Below are positions 5,918 to 6,707 of a DNA stretch of 6,707 bases, piece after piece. Source of the DNA: Lutibacter sp. UBA4458 (GTDB lineage: Bacteria; Bacteroidota; Bacteroidia; Flavobacteriales; Flavobacteriaceae); assembly GCA_002390165.1 (NCBI GenBank), contig DGOU01000152.1:1368-8074 (forward strand), given 5' to 3'. Position 1 is the stretch's first letter; every line of letters starts with the position of its first letter. The notes beneath the pieces were generated by a model. That model ran no database searches, had not been told where the DNA came from, and worked only from the letters and a program-made list of their open reading frames with translations. The position numbers and the translations under genes were made by a program.

Positions 5918-6707
5918 AACGAAAAGGGCTTTTATATTTCTCTATTATCTTAGTAGGATGTGTATTTTTAATTCGGCTATTTTATTTGCAAGTTTTAAAT
6001 AATTCTTACCACAACCCTATTAAAAATAATTCTGCAGTTAAGGTAAAATATAGTTATCCTGAACGAGGTTATATTTATGATAGAAATGGAGTTCTTATGG
6101 TTGCAAATCAATTATCATATGATATTATGGTAATTCCAAGAGAAGTTAAACCTTTAGACACTTTAGAGTTTTGCAGTTTATTAAAAATTGATAAAAGTAA
6201 CTTTATAAAAAAATTAAATCGAGCAAAACACTATTCCACCAGAATACCTTCAACATTTGTAGCGGCAGTTTCTAAAACGGATTATGCGTATTTACAGGAA
6301 AAAATGTATAAATTTCGTGGGTTTTATATTCAAAAAAGAACATTAAGAAAATATCCCATCAATTCTGCACCAAATGTGTTAGGTTATATAAGTGAAGTAA
6401 ACGAAAAAATTATTAAACAAAAACCGTATTATCAATTAGGAGAATTAATTGGTACTGCAGGAATTGAAAAAACCTATGAAAACACTTTGCGCGGTATAAA
6501 AGGAGTGCAATATATTCAACGCAATAGGTTTAATAAAGAAATTGGACCTTATAAAGAAGGAATTTATGACACTCTACCAATTCCAGGCAAAGACATTAAT
6601 ATTACCATAGATACCAAACTGCAACAATATGGAGAAGCTTTAATGAATAACAAAAGAGGTGGTATTGTTGCAATTGAACCTTCTACAGGTGAAATTTTAG
6701 CTTTAGT
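5914..6707 (+). CDS. mrdA: Penicillin-binding protein 2, elongation transpeptidase (3' end cut by right edge)
   Basis: The frame starts at ATG 5914 (ATGA overlap with mreD) and is open to the window end, giving 264 codons plus 2 bases. It is the N-terminal part of the class B PBP that cross-links peptidoglycan during side-wall growth. A membrane anchor lies at about 5-24 (LLYFSIILVGCVFLIRLFYL). The dimerisation/pedestal region carries YPERGYIYDRNGVLMVANQ (48-66), APNVLGYISEV (152-162), and GELIGTAGIEKTYENTLRG (176-194), which is the hallmark of PBP2. The transpeptidase domain is just beginning at GGIVAIEPSTGEILAL (249-264). The catalytic Ser-x-x-Lys, SxN and KTG motifs lie beyond the edge and cannot be checked. 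The truncation is caused by the window, not by a mutation. In related genomes rodA usually follows. Confidence 0.97.
   Translation, partial: MKRKGLLYFSIILVGCVFLIRLFYLQVLNNSYHNPIKNNSAVKVKYSYPERGYIYDRNGVLMVANQLSYDIMVIPREVKPLDTLEFCSLLKIDKSNFIKKLNRAKHYSTRIPSTFVAAVSKTDYAYLQEKMYKFRGFYIQKRTLRKYPINSAPNVLGYISEVNEKIIKQKPYYQLGELIGTAGIEKTYENTLRGIKGVQYIQRNRFNKEIGPYKEGIYDTLPIPGKDINITIDTKLQQYGEALMNNKRGGIVAIEPSTGEILAL

Noticed and set aside
5914..6707. Possible truncated or broken PBP2 because the transpeptidase motifs are missing
   Set aside because: The frame is intact to the last base; the missing part lies past the window edge.
1..6707. CRISPR arrays, tRNA or rRNA genes, insertion sequences and phage genes
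   Set aside because: I saw no spaced direct repeats, no tRNA-like cloverleaf sequence, no transposase motifs and no terminal inverted repeats.

Overview
The window looks like a piece of chromosome from a member of the Flavobacteriaceae (phylum Bacteroidota). The evidence is strongly AT-rich DNA, the flavobacterial exosortase pair XrtF plus its associated membrane protein, several matches to the Bacteroidota promoter -7 element TAnnTTTG, and few clear Shine-Dalgarno sites. I cannot name a genus from the sequence alone.

Left part (1-1133, minus strand). A two-gene unit encodes an exosortase-family membrane transpeptidase/protease (XrtF, GTG start, Cys/Arg/His triad intact) and the exosortase F system-associated membrane protein, joined by a 4-base ATGA overlap. 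About 65 bases further downstream on the same strand is the start of a small lipoprotein, cut by the window edge. Its mature N-terminus, Cys-Lys-Glu-Glu, resembles the surface-export signal described for Bacteroidota lipoproteins.

Middle (1134-3482, plus strand). Divergent from xrtF, across only 40 bases, is a single-GAF protein of the free methionine-R-sulfoxide reductase family. A 323-base stretch follows. It holds a 47-residue, very lysine-rich hypothetical ORF with its own promoter-like site, and then a good promoter for purH. PurH is complete and carries out the last two steps of IMP synthesis.

Right part (3483-6707, plus strand). This is the classic rod-shape operon mreB-mreC-mreD-mrdA (PBP2). 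The spacing is tight: 21 bases between mreB and mreC, an 8-base overlap for mreC/mreD, and a 4-base ATGA overlap for mreD/mrdA. MreB filaments, the MreC/MreD membrane link and the PBP2 transpeptidase together form the elongasome core. PBP2 runs off the right edge before its catalytic serine. A perfect 7+2+7 palindrome covers the predicted mreB -7 element and start region.

Most of the window is ordinary core genome. The parts worth a second look are the XrtF locus, whose substrates cannot be seen here, the neighbouring lipoprotein, the reductase-like GAF protein that lacks one family cysteine, the small basic ORF, and the mreB palindrome.
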